A stretch of DNA of 64,000 bases from Paraburkholderia unamae (GTDB lineage Bacteria; Pseudomonadota; Gammaproteobacteria; Burkholderiales; Burkholderiaceae): assembly GCF_003268775.1 (NCBI RefSeq), contig NZ_QLSU01000033.1, forward strand, positions 1 to 64,000. Direction: 5' to 3'. Position 1 is the stretch's first letter; each line of letters starts with the position of its first letter. Positions 42,951 to 51,947 of the stretch are shown here, piece by piece. The notes under the pieces are model-generated. The model ran no database searches, was not told where the DNA came from, and worked only from the letters and a program-made list of their open reading frames with translations. The position numbers were made by a program, and so were the translations under genes.

Positions 42951-43765
42951 CGTGCTGACTTCCATGAAATGACCCTTGCTTCCGTGAATTGAACGATCCA
43001 GCCCAGCAGCGTCGCCATCAGCGTGAGCACGATAATGCCGAGCCACACCGTATTCAGATCGAACAGCGATCCGGCGACGAACACCTCATGCCCGAGCCCC
43101 GCCTGCGAAGCGATGTACTCGCCCACCACCGCGCCGATCAGCGCGAAGCCGATGTTCACGCGCAGCGTCGAAAACACCCACGGCAGCGCGCCGGGCAGGA
43201 TCAGCTTCGTGAAGATCATCGAGGGCTTCGCGTTGAAGGAGCGGAACAGGTTGAGCAGATCCTTGTCGACTTCGCGCGCGGCGGCGCACGAGGAAATCAT
43301 CGCCACGGCGAAGGTGGAAATGCCCGCGAGCCACACTTTCGACGTCATGTCCGACCCGAACCAGATGACGATCAGCGGCCCGAGCGCGATCTTCGGAATA
43401 CTGTTCAGGATCACTGACAATCCTTCCGCGACACCGGAAACGCGCGGCACGAACCAGAGCAGCAGGCCAAGGCCGATACCCAGGCCGCTGCCCACCACGA
43501 GGCCCACCACGGTTTCGTAAAGCGTGACCAGCGTGTCGGGCACCAGCGTGCCGCCGTTCAACCCTTGCTGCGCGGCCTGCCAGATGCCCACGGGCGAGCC
43601 GAGCAGCTTGCCGTTGATCCAGCCTGCCGAGACCGCCACTTGCCACAGCGCGATCAGCGCCACGACGATGAGCGCCAAGGCACCCGTGGTGCCGAGCTTC
43701 GCCGCGCGGCGCGGTTTTGCGCGCCGGCGTGCTGGCGCATTCGTTGAGATCGCAATATCGCTCAT
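42947..43765 (-). CDS. NrtB/SsuC-type ABC transporter permease
   Basis: 272-residue inner-membrane permease with about six hydrophobic segments. ILNSIPKIALGPLIVIWFG is the conserved segment of this family, with the ATPase-contact loop around DLLNLFRSFNAKPSMIFTK. Its start lies inside the ATPase stop (ATGA overlap), and its stop overlaps the binding-protein start, so the three transporter genes are fully coupled. Confidence 0.87.
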   Translation of the reverse strand: MSDIAISTNAPARRRAKPRRAAKLGTTGALALIVVALIALWQVAVSAGWINGKLLGSPVGIWQAAQQGLNGGTLVPDTLVTLYETVVGLVVGSGLGIGLGLLLWFVPRVSGVAEGLSVILNSIPKIALGPLIVIWFGSDMTSKVWLAGISTFAVAMISSCAAAREVDKDLLNLFRSFNAKPSMIFTKLILPGALPWVFSTLRVNIGFALIGAVVGEYIASQAGLGHEVFVAGSLFDLNTVWLGIIVLTLMATLLGWIVQFTEARVISWKSAR

Positions 43766-44616
43766 GCCGTGGCTCCCGCGTGCTGGATGGTATGGCTGCG
43801 CAGTCCGTTCCAGACGCGCGAATGGAAGGTGCGGAACTCGGGCGCCTCGCGTGCCGAGACCGCCGTGCGCGGGCCGTGCGTGGTCAGGCGCACGTCGATA
43901 TCGTCCTCGATGCGCGCCGGGCGGCCGCCTAGCAGGATCACGCGGTCGCTCATCGCAATCGCTTCCTCGATATCGTGCGTGACGAGCACGACGCTCGTGC
44001 CGTTCTGCTCGCGCAGCGCCATCACGTCGTCCTCCAGCGCGAGGCGCGTTTCGTAGTCGAGTGCGGAAAACGGCTCGTCGAGCAGCACCAGCGTGGGATC
44101 GACCAGCAGCGTGCGCGTGAGCGCCACGCGCTGACGCATGCCGCCCGAGAGCGAATGCGGATACGCATCGGCGACCGCGCCCAGACCGTAGCGCGCGAGC
44201 ATCTGACGCGCGCGCTCGATGTCGGCGGCCTTGACCTTGCGGTATAGCTCGATGCCGAGCACGGCGTTTTGCAGCACCGTGCGCCACGGCATCAGCAGGT
44301 CCTTTTGCAACATGTAGGCGATGCGCCCGGCACTGCCGTCGTCGCGCCTGCCCACGCCGATCTGCCCCGACTGCGGCTCGATCAGCCCCGAGACGAGATT
44401 GAACAGCGTGCTCTTGCCCGCGCCGCTGCGGCCGACGATCGAGACGATCTCGCCGCTGCGTACGCTGAAGTCGAGCCGCTCGAAAATCGGCACGTCGATA
44501 CCGTCGGCAGTCCGAAACGCATGACTGAGCTGATGGACCATCAGGCGGTCCGTACCCGACGCGTGCGTCGAAGCGATTTCCCCCGCGTGCGGAGTTGCAA
44601 TGGCTGAGACACTCAT
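43762..44616 (-). CDS. NrtD/SsuB-type ABC transporter ATP-binding protein
   Basis: 284-residue ATPase. Walker A GRSGAGKST, Q-loop MLQKDLLMPW, signature LSGGMRQR, Walker B LVLLDEPFSALD and H-loop LVTHDIEEA are intact. Three in-frame ATGs occur at 44628, 44622 and 44616; the last is preferred because GAGGA is then 5 bases upstream. It is the first gene of the ATPase-permease-binding protein-amidase-GntR operon. Confidence 0.87.
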   Translation of the reverse strand: MSVSAIATPHAGEIASTHASGTDRLMVHQLSHAFRTADGIDVPIFERLDFSVRSGEIVSIVGRSGAGKSTLFNLVSGLIEPQSGQIGVGRRDDGSAGRIAYMLQKDLLMPWRTVLQNAVLGIELYRKVKAADIERARQMLARYGLGAVADAYPHSLSGGMRQRVALTRTLLVDPTLVLLDEPFSALDYETRLALEDDVMALREQNGTSVVLVTHDIEEAIAMSDRVILLGGRPARIEDDIDVRLTTHGPRTAVSAREAPEFRTFHSRVWNGLRSHTIQHAGATA

Positions 44617-44651
44617 GGACATCCTCATCGGTACGTGGCGTACGTTTGTGC

Positions 44652-44675
44652 TGTGCACAACACATAGTGCACAAT
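44652..44675. promoter_or_regulatory. Candidate GntR operators of the amidase/ABC operon
   Basis: TGTGCACA (44652-44659) is a perfect palindrome and AGTGCACAAT (44666-44675) repeats its core; the two GTGCACAA units are 14 bases apart, head to tail. They lie 36-60 bases upstream of the ATPase start. FadR-type GntR proteins bind sites of this size, so the GntR at 39886 is the proposed ligand. Confidence 0.4.
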
Positions 44676-44955
44676 CAAAAAACCACGGCGCAAGTGAAAA
44701 AATAATTCCCGCGCAATCGGGGATTCACCTGCTCGATGATGGTGCGCGAATGCGTATTCGCGGGCGAGAAAAGCACCAGATGCGCGTGCGGTGCCGCGTG
44801 ATCGTGCGCTTTTTTTGATGAGAATGTGAGGTGCGCTTCGCCACAGCGCTTTGGAAGCAAGACCAGCGAATTGACGACTCAGGCGCCTCCCGCGCGAACG
44901 CAGGCGGCGCCTGATTGCCATTCATGCAATGCGTGCCTTGCGCACGCGTGGACGA
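44676..44955. other. Spacer between the ABC operon and the SDR gene
   Basis: No gene is supported. The left part is AT-rich and should hold the promoter for the minus-strand ABC operon. Short frames on both strands have no recognisable features. Confidence 0.4.
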
Positions 44956-45702
44956 TCAGCGGAAGCCGCCCGCCGCCAGCAGATGCTCGCCGGTCAGCCA
45001 GCGCGCTTCGTCGGACGCGAGGAACACCGCGACATCGGCGATATCTTCCGGCTGGCCGGCGCGGCCAAGCGGCGTCTTCGCAATGAAGTCCGAAGCCATG
45101 TCCGAGCCGGTGATGCCCGCGCTATGCGTGCCTTCCGTTTCCACGTATCCGGGGTTGATCGAATTCACGCGGATCTTGCGCGGGGCAAGCTCCAGCGCCA
45201 ATACGTTCGTGATAGCGTCCAGCGCGCCCTTCGTGCCGGTGTAAATCGCGCTCGCGGGCGGCGTGATACGCGTGACGCCCGAGCTGATATTAATGACGCT
45301 CGCGCCTTCGCCAAGGTGCTTCACCGCCGCTTGCGTGACGAGCAGCGGGCCGAGCACGTTGGTGTCGAACTGCCGATGGAATTCCTCGGTGGTAATGTCC
45401 TCGACCGCCGAAAACGCGTACACGCCCGAATTGTTCACGACGATATCGAGGCGGCCGAACGAGTCGATGGCAGTTTGCACGAGCTTCGCGGCGTCGGCGG
45501 GCTGCGAGACGTCGCCGCCCACGGCCGTCGCCTTGCCGCCCGCTTCCTGGATCTGCTCGACAACCGCCAGCGCGCCCGCCTTACTGCTTGCATACGTCAC
45601 CACGACCGCCGCGCCCTCTTTCGCGAGCGCACGGGCGATCGCCGCGCCAATTCCCTTCGATGCGCCCGTAACGAGCGCGACTTTGCCTTCGAGCCTGGCC
45701 AT
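44956..45702 (-). CDS. Short-chain dehydrogenase/reductase (classical SDR)
   Basis: 248-residue SDR with the cofactor motif TGASKGIG near residue 12, the NNSG motif (IVVNNSGVY) and the catalytic Ser-Tyr-Lys set in INISSGVTRITPPASAIYTGTK. The C terminus WLTGEHLLAAGGFR is typical of FabG-like and glucose dehydrogenase-like members. ATG 45702 has GGAGG 7 bases upstream. An NAD(P)-dependent alcohol/ketone oxidoreduction is expected; the substrate is unknown. It stands alone next to gene remnants. Confidence 0.88.
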   Translation of the reverse strand: MARLEGKVALVTGASKGIGAAIARALAKEGAAVVVTYASSKAGALAVVEQIQEAGGKATAVGGDVSQPADAAKLVQTAIDSFGRLDIVVNNSGVYAFSAVEDITTEEFHRQFDTNVLGPLLVTQAAVKHLGEGASVINISSGVTRITPPASAIYTGTKGALDAITNVLALELAPRKIRVNSINPGYVETEGTHSAGITGSDMASDFIAKTPLGRAGQPEDIADVAVFLASDEARWLTGEHLLAAGGFR

Positions 45703-45951
45703 GACAAACCTCCAATATGGGTTGAACCGTCCGCTTGCCGCATCGCGGCTTGCGTCGGTGCTCAACGACAATGTAGAGGGTACGCGGGGCGCGAAAAAGA
45801 GCCTGCCGCCGAATGGAGTGGCCGCATTTGCCGAACAATGCGCGCGCCATGCCGAAGGCGCGCGTACCCAGTCATCGCGAAATCCCCGCCATCGGGCACT
45901 CCGCGGGGCCGTTCGCGCCATCGCCCTCTACCGCAAGCGCGCGGCGCATCG

Positions 45952-46040
45952 TGCCGTTTTGTCGCCTATATCGACCGCGTCAACGTCAGCATCGCGACGC
46001 TAACTTTCGATTTGCCATTTGCCTGGCAGATGGGCGTCGG
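45952..46040 (+). pseudogene. MFS transporter remnant
   Basis: A stretch reading RFVAYIDRVNVSIATLTF matches the first membrane segment of anion:cation symporter-type MFS proteins (YIDRVNVSIA is characteristic). Nothing else of the carrier is present on either side. Too short to be functional. Confidence 0.45.
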
Positions 46041-46069
46041 TTGGGCCGCCGCAAGCAGCCGCGTGCTGC

Positions 46070-46198
46070 TCAGAACGCCGGGATCATCGCGCCTTTATAG
46101 CGCGACAGGATGAACAGCTTCACTTCGGGGGACTGATAGGCGGCGACGAGTTGATGCACCCACGGCTTGTTGGCGTCCTGCTCGCGACGCTCATGTAC
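46070..46198 (-). pseudogene. NlpA/MetQ lipoprotein C-terminal remnant
   Basis: The last ~42 codons of a minus-strand frame read REQDANKPWVHQLVAAYQ, then SPEVKLFI and YKGAMIPAF. This is the C terminus of MetQ/NlpA-type methionine-binding lipoproteins (consensus KGAVVPAF). The rest of the gene is missing or scrambled. It ends only about 30 bases from the MFS remnant, so two unrelated gene pieces are abutted. Confidence 0.6.
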
Positions 46199-46673
46199 GT
46201 CTGGTCGAACTCGGCTCCGCGAGGCGGTGTCATTGCCAACCCTCACACAGCCCGTGTCCAGATGATTGTCGTTTCCGGACAGCCCGGCAATGCTGGCCAG
46301 CGGCAATCTTTGCGTCGATAAATTGTGTAGCACTACTATGGAATGGTCTTTCACGAACCGCGAGGACGAATCAGCGGCTACGGCCTGCTCAACGACACCG
46401 ACAATACCGCTACTGCGACACGGGCCTGGTATCGTGACATCCAGTTTCTGCCTGGGCCATAACAATCCGGCGGTGCAGGTCGAAGGTCTCGTGGTGCAAC
46501 GGACGCGACTAAGCTCGCACCCTGAAAGCCGCGTCGACCGCGCGGCCATCCTCCGGTGACCAATACTTCGCCACCCGATCGTCGTTTGGGCATTTCGCCT
46601 TTTGCCAGACGGATCTCACTGGCACCTCGCCGAAGAGTTCCAGCTGTTCCCCCAAACCCGGCTGCAATCCGCG
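46199..46673. other. Decayed region without a gene
   Basis: About 475 bases. A 40-codon plus-strand frame beginning near 46340 (reading RGRISGYGLLNDTDNTATAT) looks protein-like but is not recognised. The region lies between gene remnants and is probably decaying DNA. Confidence 0.4.
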
Positions 46674-46943
46674 CTAGTACTTGATGTCCCGCTTTTGCTG
46701 GCGACCCTCCTGCTTCGTGTTGCGCTTGTCTTGCCGACACTGGGAGTTGCTCTTCTGGTTTGCAGCCCGGCAGTCGACCTTACCCGCGCGCGCTTCCTGT
46801 TTGGCAGCCTGGTTGGCGTTCCTGCCTTGCTGTCGCTGTTGCGACTGGTTGGTAGCCGAGGCAGCGCCCGAGAGCGCCAGGAGTCCGGCTGCGACCAGTG
46901 CTGCTCCCGTGCGCTTCCAAAGTCCGCTTCTTGATTCGACCAT
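46674..46943 (-). CDS. Small secreted basic Gln/Arg/Lys-rich protein
   Basis: 89 residues. A signal peptide (hydrophobic AALVAAGLLALSGAASA) should be cut before TNQSQQRQQ, leaving a ~59-residue mature peptide made largely of Gln, Asn, Arg, Lys and Ala, with two Cys (KVDCRAANQ and SQCRQDK) 14 residues apart. A good ribosome binding site AAGGAG precedes the ATG. Periplasmic or secreted location is predicted; a disulfide is possible. The function is unknown. Confidence 0.72.
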   Translation of the reverse strand: MVESRSGLWKRTGAALVAAGLLALSGAASATNQSQQRQQGRNANQAAKQEARAGKVDCRAANQKSNSQCRQDKRNTKQEGRQQKRDIKY

Positions 46944-47198
46944 TTCCAGGCTCCTTCCTGTCTGGTTGAAACTGGGGTCAGCTGTCGCTGAGCGGCACGG
47001 AGTAGATGCGCCAGTTCCTCTGGTGGAAACCAGGCATCAAAATCCGGACCGTTCAACACCGCTGCAATCGTGAATTTCGACGACAACGCCTTCGACCTTG
47101 CTCTGCGACTCGAAGGCATCGACTGAGAGCATTCAGCCGGTTTTGACGCGACGTCAGCAATCCTCCGGCGCAATACGCCCGCCTGAGCTCCGGACGGC

Positions 47199-47882
47199 TC
47201 ACGGTTTCCCTCGGTCGTTTACTGGTGGATACACTCCTGCGAGCCGTGCTATCAAAATGGCAACGAACAATGCGCCGACAATCTGTTCAACTACACAAGT
47301 CCCCCGCGCCTGGCGACTTATCGGCGTAATGTCGCCGAAACCCGTGCTAGTCAAAACGGTGAAGCTAAAATACACGAAATCATAGAACGTCAACGATGCC
47401 TGGTTTCCAAAAAGTGCAAATGATCCTTCGTAAAAATGAGCGACAAGTGCATAGATGAATGACCAGAAGACAGCAAGGAGAAGATAAGCGGATGCTGCGC
47501 CAAACAGCTTGTCAGCAGTCATGACCTCGTGCCGAAAGACGTAGCGCAGCAGATATGCGATCGTTGTCGCGTAGAGCAAGGCCCCAAAAAGCCACGATTT
47601 TGCAACCGCATGTGGGTCGGTTCCCGATACCGCTATCCATTGAAAAGCCAGCGCCGGGCTGGCGAGAAGTACGGCAATCACGAAGGAAAGCGTTGAGCGG
47701 CCGACTGACGCCACCGTCGCGATGATAATCAACGCATTCGCACAGTTGATCGCGAAACGTCCAATCGGTGTAGGCTCCACAAACGGAGCAGTACAGACAA
47801 AGACCATCAATACCACGAACAAATAGAAACATCGCTGGAAGAAAATTCTTCCGAAAAATTCACCAACCTTGTTAATTAACAT
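47199..47882 (-). CDS. Ion channel with K+-type selectivity filter
   Basis: 227-residue membrane protein with about four hydrophobic segments, then a pore helix and filter TSTGFGD (residues 178-184), followed by a last membrane helix. The filter variant GFGD replaces the usual GYGD. There is no cytoplasmic RCK domain. ATG 47882 has GAGGT 6 bases upstream. The gene is clearly less GC-rich than its neighbours, which suggests transfer. It would conduct K+ across the inner membrane; gating is unknown. Confidence 0.83.
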   Translation of the reverse strand: MLINKVGEFFGRIFFQRCFYLFVVLMVFVCTAPFVEPTPIGRFAINCANALIIIATVASVGRSTLSFVIAVLLASPALAFQWIAVSGTDPHAVAKSWLFGALLYATTIAYLLRYVFRHEVMTADKLFGAASAYLLLAVFWSFIYALVAHFYEGSFALFGNQASLTFYDFVYFSFTVLTSTGFGDITPISRQARGTCVVEQIVGALFVAILIARLAGVYPPVNDRGKP

Positions 47883-48613
47883 ATTAATACCTCAAGATCT
47901 TCATCTTCAGGTTTTTCAAATCGCTAACCGCTTTCAAAGATGGCGTTTTTTTCGCACGACCTCAATGCCACCGAGACAACCCCTGGCTCCGTTCTTGCTT
48001 CCACACTCGAATTATCAGAAAACTTCTGCATTACCCGTTCTGCGAGATTGAACGTGAAAGAGACAGCGAATTTCGTCGTCTATAGTAATACGACGGATGA
48101 TTAACTTGATGCTTGTTCACCACGAACATACGTTGCCAGGCAAGCAGTTGAACAAACTCCACACCACATGAAGATGCCGGGGCACTCGTGGCTTCGCCCG
48201 CAGGGCATTCCCGTTTCGAAGCCCGCTAACTTCCATTCTGCTCGCAATCCCGGCGTGCAACGAAACGTTGAAACGGTGAGACCTTGGCCATGCCGGCCTT
48301 GCACTAAACGATGTCTTCGTTCGCGGCCTTTCCCTCAACCATGGTTTCAACAGGCATTCAACATGCCGTTGCGATATGCATCTGTAAAACCAGGATCAGA
48401 TTGACCTCAAATCCCTACGCGACAAGCTATGCTTAAGGGGGTTGGCAGCCTTTTTCTTCGACGCTACATCGTGTGTCGGAATCGCGACCCATTTGCCGGT
48501 CGCGCGTTCGTGGGGCACCGGTAGCGGCACGATTTCGCAATCGCCCGGTCCGGATGCGTCGAATGGTTCCTGTCTCTGCCGATTGCAGCGTCCGTCTTCG
48601 GAAGGAGGCTATC
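47883..48613. other. 730-base intergenic region
   Basis: Nothing convincing is encoded. The left 200 bases are AT-rich and hold the promoter of the channel gene on the minus strand. Frames of 60-80 codons around 48100-48400 on both strands overlap and are not recognised. The right end carries GGAAGGAGG, the ribosome binding site of the next gene. Confidence 0.4.
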
Positions 48614-49173
48614 ATGAATCGTCGCCTGGCAAGCCTGACGTTATCTTTCGCGCTCGCATTGCCGGAGATGGCGTTCGTCGCAAGCAAGGAAGAAAAGCAG
48701 GCGGAGTGCGCAAATCAGCTCAAGATGCACGAAATGCACTATTCAAAGCGCAACCGTCGGCGCGCAAAGGCGTGCAATCTGCTGCGGGATATGCGGCCTT
48801 CAGCGACTTTGGTATGAAGATCCTCCTGGCCGGTAGCGGCAAGGGTGAAGGTGTCGCGGTCAACAACAAGACAAAAGAAAAGACCTGCATGAAGATGGCG
48901 GAGCTTCAGGCGGGCCTTGGGATGGGAGTCAAGAAATCTCAGCAGATCGGGGTGTTTGAGAACGAGAGCGCCCTGAAGAAATTCATGACTTCCGGATGGC
49001 AGTCCGGCGGACACGCAACCGCTGCGGCAAAGACCGGTGACACCGGGGCCTCGTTTGAGGGTGCAATTGCGGTGGCGCCTGGCAACTGGCTTTTTCAGCT
49101 CACCGATCAAGGTCTTGCGGTCGAGTTCACCGCCAAAGGGTCCAGGTACCATGCGGACGACGAACTGAATTGA
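48614..49173 (+). pseudogene. Ysc84/SYLF-like protein gene with a frameshift
   Basis: ATG 48614 has a strong GGAGG site and starts a signal peptide (MNRRLASLTLSFALALPEMA). About 32 codons later (near 48708) the frame must shift, because the continuation RKSAQDARNALFKAQPSARKG, then GYAAFSDFGMKILLAGSG and a Ysc84-like lipid-binding domain up to 49173, is in another frame. The upstream part of that second frame has no start or ribosome site. Either a recent inactivating single-base indel or a sequencing error explains it. The intact protein would be about 185 residues and exported. Confidence 0.65.
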
Positions 49174-49407
49174 CGGTGTGTGAACGGATATCGAATATCA
49201 AAACGCTACGGGGATGAACCGCTCCGTCAATGCCTGCGGCTAACCGGATGCAGCGGACGTTTCACTCATCTCGCCAGCAACGCCGGACTGGCGCGCACCG
49301 TTGACGCGAGGCTGCGCGAAAGCCGTAGCATTCGCTGGATCCGTGATTCGATCGTCCAGCCAACAAGACCGTCGCCACGGTCGAACCTCGATCGAGCAGC
49401 GATCGTT
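49174..49407. other. Short leader before the LssY_C operon
   Basis: 234 bases without a gene of their own. An in-frame upstream extension of the next gene is open from 49180 but reads as Arg/Ser-rich sequence lacking a signal peptide, so it is not taken as coding. The promoter of the lipoprotein operon should be here. Confidence 0.35.
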
Positions 49408-50697
49408 ATGCGCCCCATCCTCTTCCCATTGCTCGCCGTGACACTCACGGCATTCGTATTGGCAGGTTGCGCGCGGCATTCGCCGGGCGCATTCGAAGCC
49501 GGGTACAGGAGCCGTGTCGTCACGCGCAGCGAAGGCGGCGTACAGGTTGCAGCGGCTCCGCTTTCCGCTGAGGAAAGCCGGTCTGTCTACGGCGTTGCCC
49601 TCGCAACGAAGGGAGTTCAACCGGTCTGGATCGAAGTCCATAACGGCGACGACCATAGCTATTTTCTGCTTTCACCAGGCCTCGACCCACGCTTCTTCCC
49701 GCCGTCTGAAGTCGCGGAGACGTTTGCAGGCGCAGAGTCGCAACGCACACTTGCGGCACTTGACGTCCGGTTTGGCGAGCTGGCGTTTCACAATCCCGTG
49801 GCGCCCGGTCAAACTACCTCCGGTTTCGTGATGACCCATCTCGACGAGGGCGTGAAGTTCGTACAGATCGACCTCGTCGCGAGCCAGCGCGCCAAAGCAT
49901 TTTCCCTGTTTACCGAAGTACCGGGTTTCCAGGCCGACTACAAGGCGAGCAGGGTTTTTTCGCGCGACATCTATCCGCAGGGAGAAGTCGTGAACTACAC
50001 CGAAGACGAGGCATTCAGGGCAGCACTGGAAGCGCTCCCGTGCTGTGCAACCAACGAGGACGGCACGAAGAATGGTGATCCTCTCAACCTGGTGGTCGTG
50101 GGCGGCCTGGACGATGCGTTCCCTGCACTTGTGCGGCGCGGGTGGGCCCCAACCGAGGAAAAATGGTCCGGGGCCATCATGAAAATGGTGAAGTCTTTTC
50201 TTGCGGGAGAGCCCTACGTCAATGCGCCAGTGAGTGATCTTTACCTGTTTGGACGCCCGCAGGATCTGGCGTTGCAGACAGCCCGGGACACGATTCATGA
50301 ACGCAACCATCTGAGGCTTTGGTTAAGCCGCATGCGCTACCACAACAAGCCGGTGTGGATTGGCCAGATCAGCCGGGACATCGGAATCCGGTTCACGACT
50401 CACACACCGACGTTCACGACCCACAAGATCGACCCCGATGTGGACGAGGCACGCGCCGCCCTGACGGAGGACATGGCATATTCCGAAAATCTTGTGAAGA
50501 TCGGAGCCGTGAAGGGAGCCGACGCTGCGCCACAAAGCGCCCCTGGAGAAAACCTGACGGGGGACCCCTATTACACGGACGGATTTCGCGTGGTGCTGGT
50601 ATTCGACCAGCGTCCGACCTCGCTATCTGGCATTGCCTTCTTCCAGTGGGGTACAGGCAACGATGGCCAGGGTGCCATCCCGGGAGCCGATCGATGA
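49408..50697 (+). CDS. LssY C-terminal-domain lipoprotein (first copy)
   Basis: 429-residue predicted lipoprotein with lipobox VLAGC (Cys21). The chain carries an LssY_C-type domain in residues 215-400: NGDPLNLVVVG near 223-232, then HERNHLRLWL near 297-306 and THKIDPDVDEARA near 338-350. LssY_C normally follows a PAP2 or LssY membrane part; here it is free-standing and lipid-anchored. The preceding part (70-190, VQPVWIEVHN and DPRFFPPSEVAETF) is shared with the next gene. It overlaps that gene by ATGA. The function of the domain is unknown. Confidence 0.8.
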   Translation: MRPILFPLLAVTLTAFVLAGCARHSPGAFEAGYRSRVVTRSEGGVQVAAAPLSAEESRSVYGVALATKGVQPVWIEVHNGDDHSYFLLSPGLDPRFFPPSEVAETFAGAESQRTLAALDVRFGELAFHNPVAPGQTTSGFVMTHLDEGVKFVQIDLVASQRAKAFSLFTEVPGFQADYKASRVFSRDIYPQGEVVNYTEDEAFRAALEALPCCATNEDGTKNGDPLNLVVVGGLDDAFPALVRRGWAPTEEKWSGAIMKMVKSFLAGEPYVNAPVSDLYLFGRPQDLALQTARDTIHERNHLRLWLSRMRYHNKPVWIGQISRDIGIRFTTHTPTFTTHKIDPDVDEARAALTEDMAYSENLVKIGAVKGADAAPQSAPGENLTGDPYYTDGFRVVLVFDQRPTSLSGIAFFQWGTGNDGQGAIPGADR

Positions 50698-51947
50698 CGC
50701 CGTCGTGGCCGCCCCGTCTTGCGTGGCGCCGCGCGCTGCTCTGGGCCAGTCTGCTGCTCGCCCTTGCGAGCTGTACGACGTGGCGCGAGCCTGCGAGCGT
50801 CGACGACGGGCCCCTGCGCGAGCGAGCAGTCCCGGCAACAGGTCGCGGGGTGCAGGTGCGTGCCGCCGTGCTCGGAAGAGACGACAGCACGCGGATGCTC
50901 GGCGCCGACCTCGCTGTCTTTGGCGTACAGCCAGTCTGGATCGAAGTCAGCAATGGAACCTCGCAGGCGTTGTGGCTCCTGCGCACCGGAACCGACCCGC
51001 GCTACTTCTCGCCACTTGAAGTCGCGTGGTCGCTGCATTCAATGTTCGGCGGCGAAAGAAACAAACGCATCGACGAATACTTCACCAAACTCAGCCTCAA
51101 GAACCCCATACCGCCAGGAAAGACGCAGGCGGGCATGCTCTTCACCAATCCAGATCGCGGAACGAAAATTTGCAACATCGACCTGTTCGCAAACAGGACG
51201 CTCATCCCTTTCTCGCTGTTCCTGCCTGTGCCGGATGATGTCGGAGATCCACGCTTCACGGAAACACAGTATCGCTACGCCGACTCCGCAGTCACTGACT
51301 ATAACGATCCTGATTCGTTAAGAGGCGCCCTTGAACGGATGCCGTGCTGCGCAACCGATACGAGTGGTACGGAACAGGGCGATCCGCTCAATGCGGTGTT
51401 CGTGGGCCATCTCGACGATCTGGCTGCGGCGCTGGTCCGACGCGACTACCACAGCTACAAGCGGGCGGACGATTTGAATCAGCGGCTTGACGGTCGCGTC
51501 CCCGATGTGGTGTTGCGCAAGGAGGCGGCCGGGGATGCACCTGCTATATGGCTTCGCATGTGGCTTGTGCCCATACGTTTTCGAACTCAACCAGTCTATC
51601 TGGTGCAGGTTGGGCGTCCCATCGGCGGACGGTTCATATCACGCGAAGATGCGAGTTTCATCTTGCAGCAGGATGTTGACGAGGCCAGAAACCACTTCGT
51701 TCAGGACATGATGTATTCGGGTGGTCTTGAGAAGCTTGGCTTCGTGCATGGCGTCGAGCCAGCGCCGCGAACCCATCCTCGCTCGACACTGGACGGCGCG
51801 ACCTACCATACCGATGGTTTGCGCGCCGTACTATTTTTTGCGACACGACCGTTGAGCCTGTCCGATGTCGAGTTCCTGAACTGGGTACCGTACCTTCAGC
51901 CGCACGAGTCTGCTGATGAGGAGGCGGGCAGCAATGAGCACAAGTGA
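50694..51947 (+). CDS. LssY C-terminal-domain-like lipoprotein (second copy)
   Basis: 417-residue predicted lipoprotein with lipobox LALASC (Cys27). It is collinear with the upstream protein: VFGVQPVWIEVSNG, then DPRYFSPLEVAWSLH, ALERMPCCATDTSGTEQGDPLN and TYHTDGLRAVLFF all have counterparts there. The motifs that define LssY_C are eroded: the HLRLW site reads IWLRMWL and THKIDPDVDEAR reads ILQQDVDEAR, losing the His. A tandem duplicate that diverged in its putative active region is the simplest reading. It overlaps the next gene by 14 bases. Confidence 0.78.
   Translation: MTPSWPPRLAWRRALLWASLLLALASCTTWREPASVDDGPLRERAVPATGRGVQVRAAVLGRDDSTRMLGADLAVFGVQPVWIEVSNGTSQALWLLRTGTDPRYFSPLEVAWSLHSMFGGERNKRIDEYFTKLSLKNPIPPGKTQAGMLFTNPDRGTKICNIDLFANRTLIPFSLFLPVPDDVGDPRFTETQYRYADSAVTDYNDPDSLRGALERMPCCATDTSGTEQGDPLNAVFVGHLDDLAAALVRRDYHSYKRADDLNQRLDGRVPDVVLRKEAAGDAPAIWLRMWLVPIRFRTQPVYLVQVGRPIGGRFISREDASFILQQDVDEARNHFVQDMMYSGGLEKLGFVHGVEPAPRTHPRSTLDGATYHTDGLRAVLFFATRPLSLSDVEFLNWVPYLQPHESADEEAGSNEHK

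Noticed and set aside
48101-48404. Overlapping 67-78 codon frames on both strands
   Set aside because: Mutually antisense and not recognised; no ribosome binding sites.
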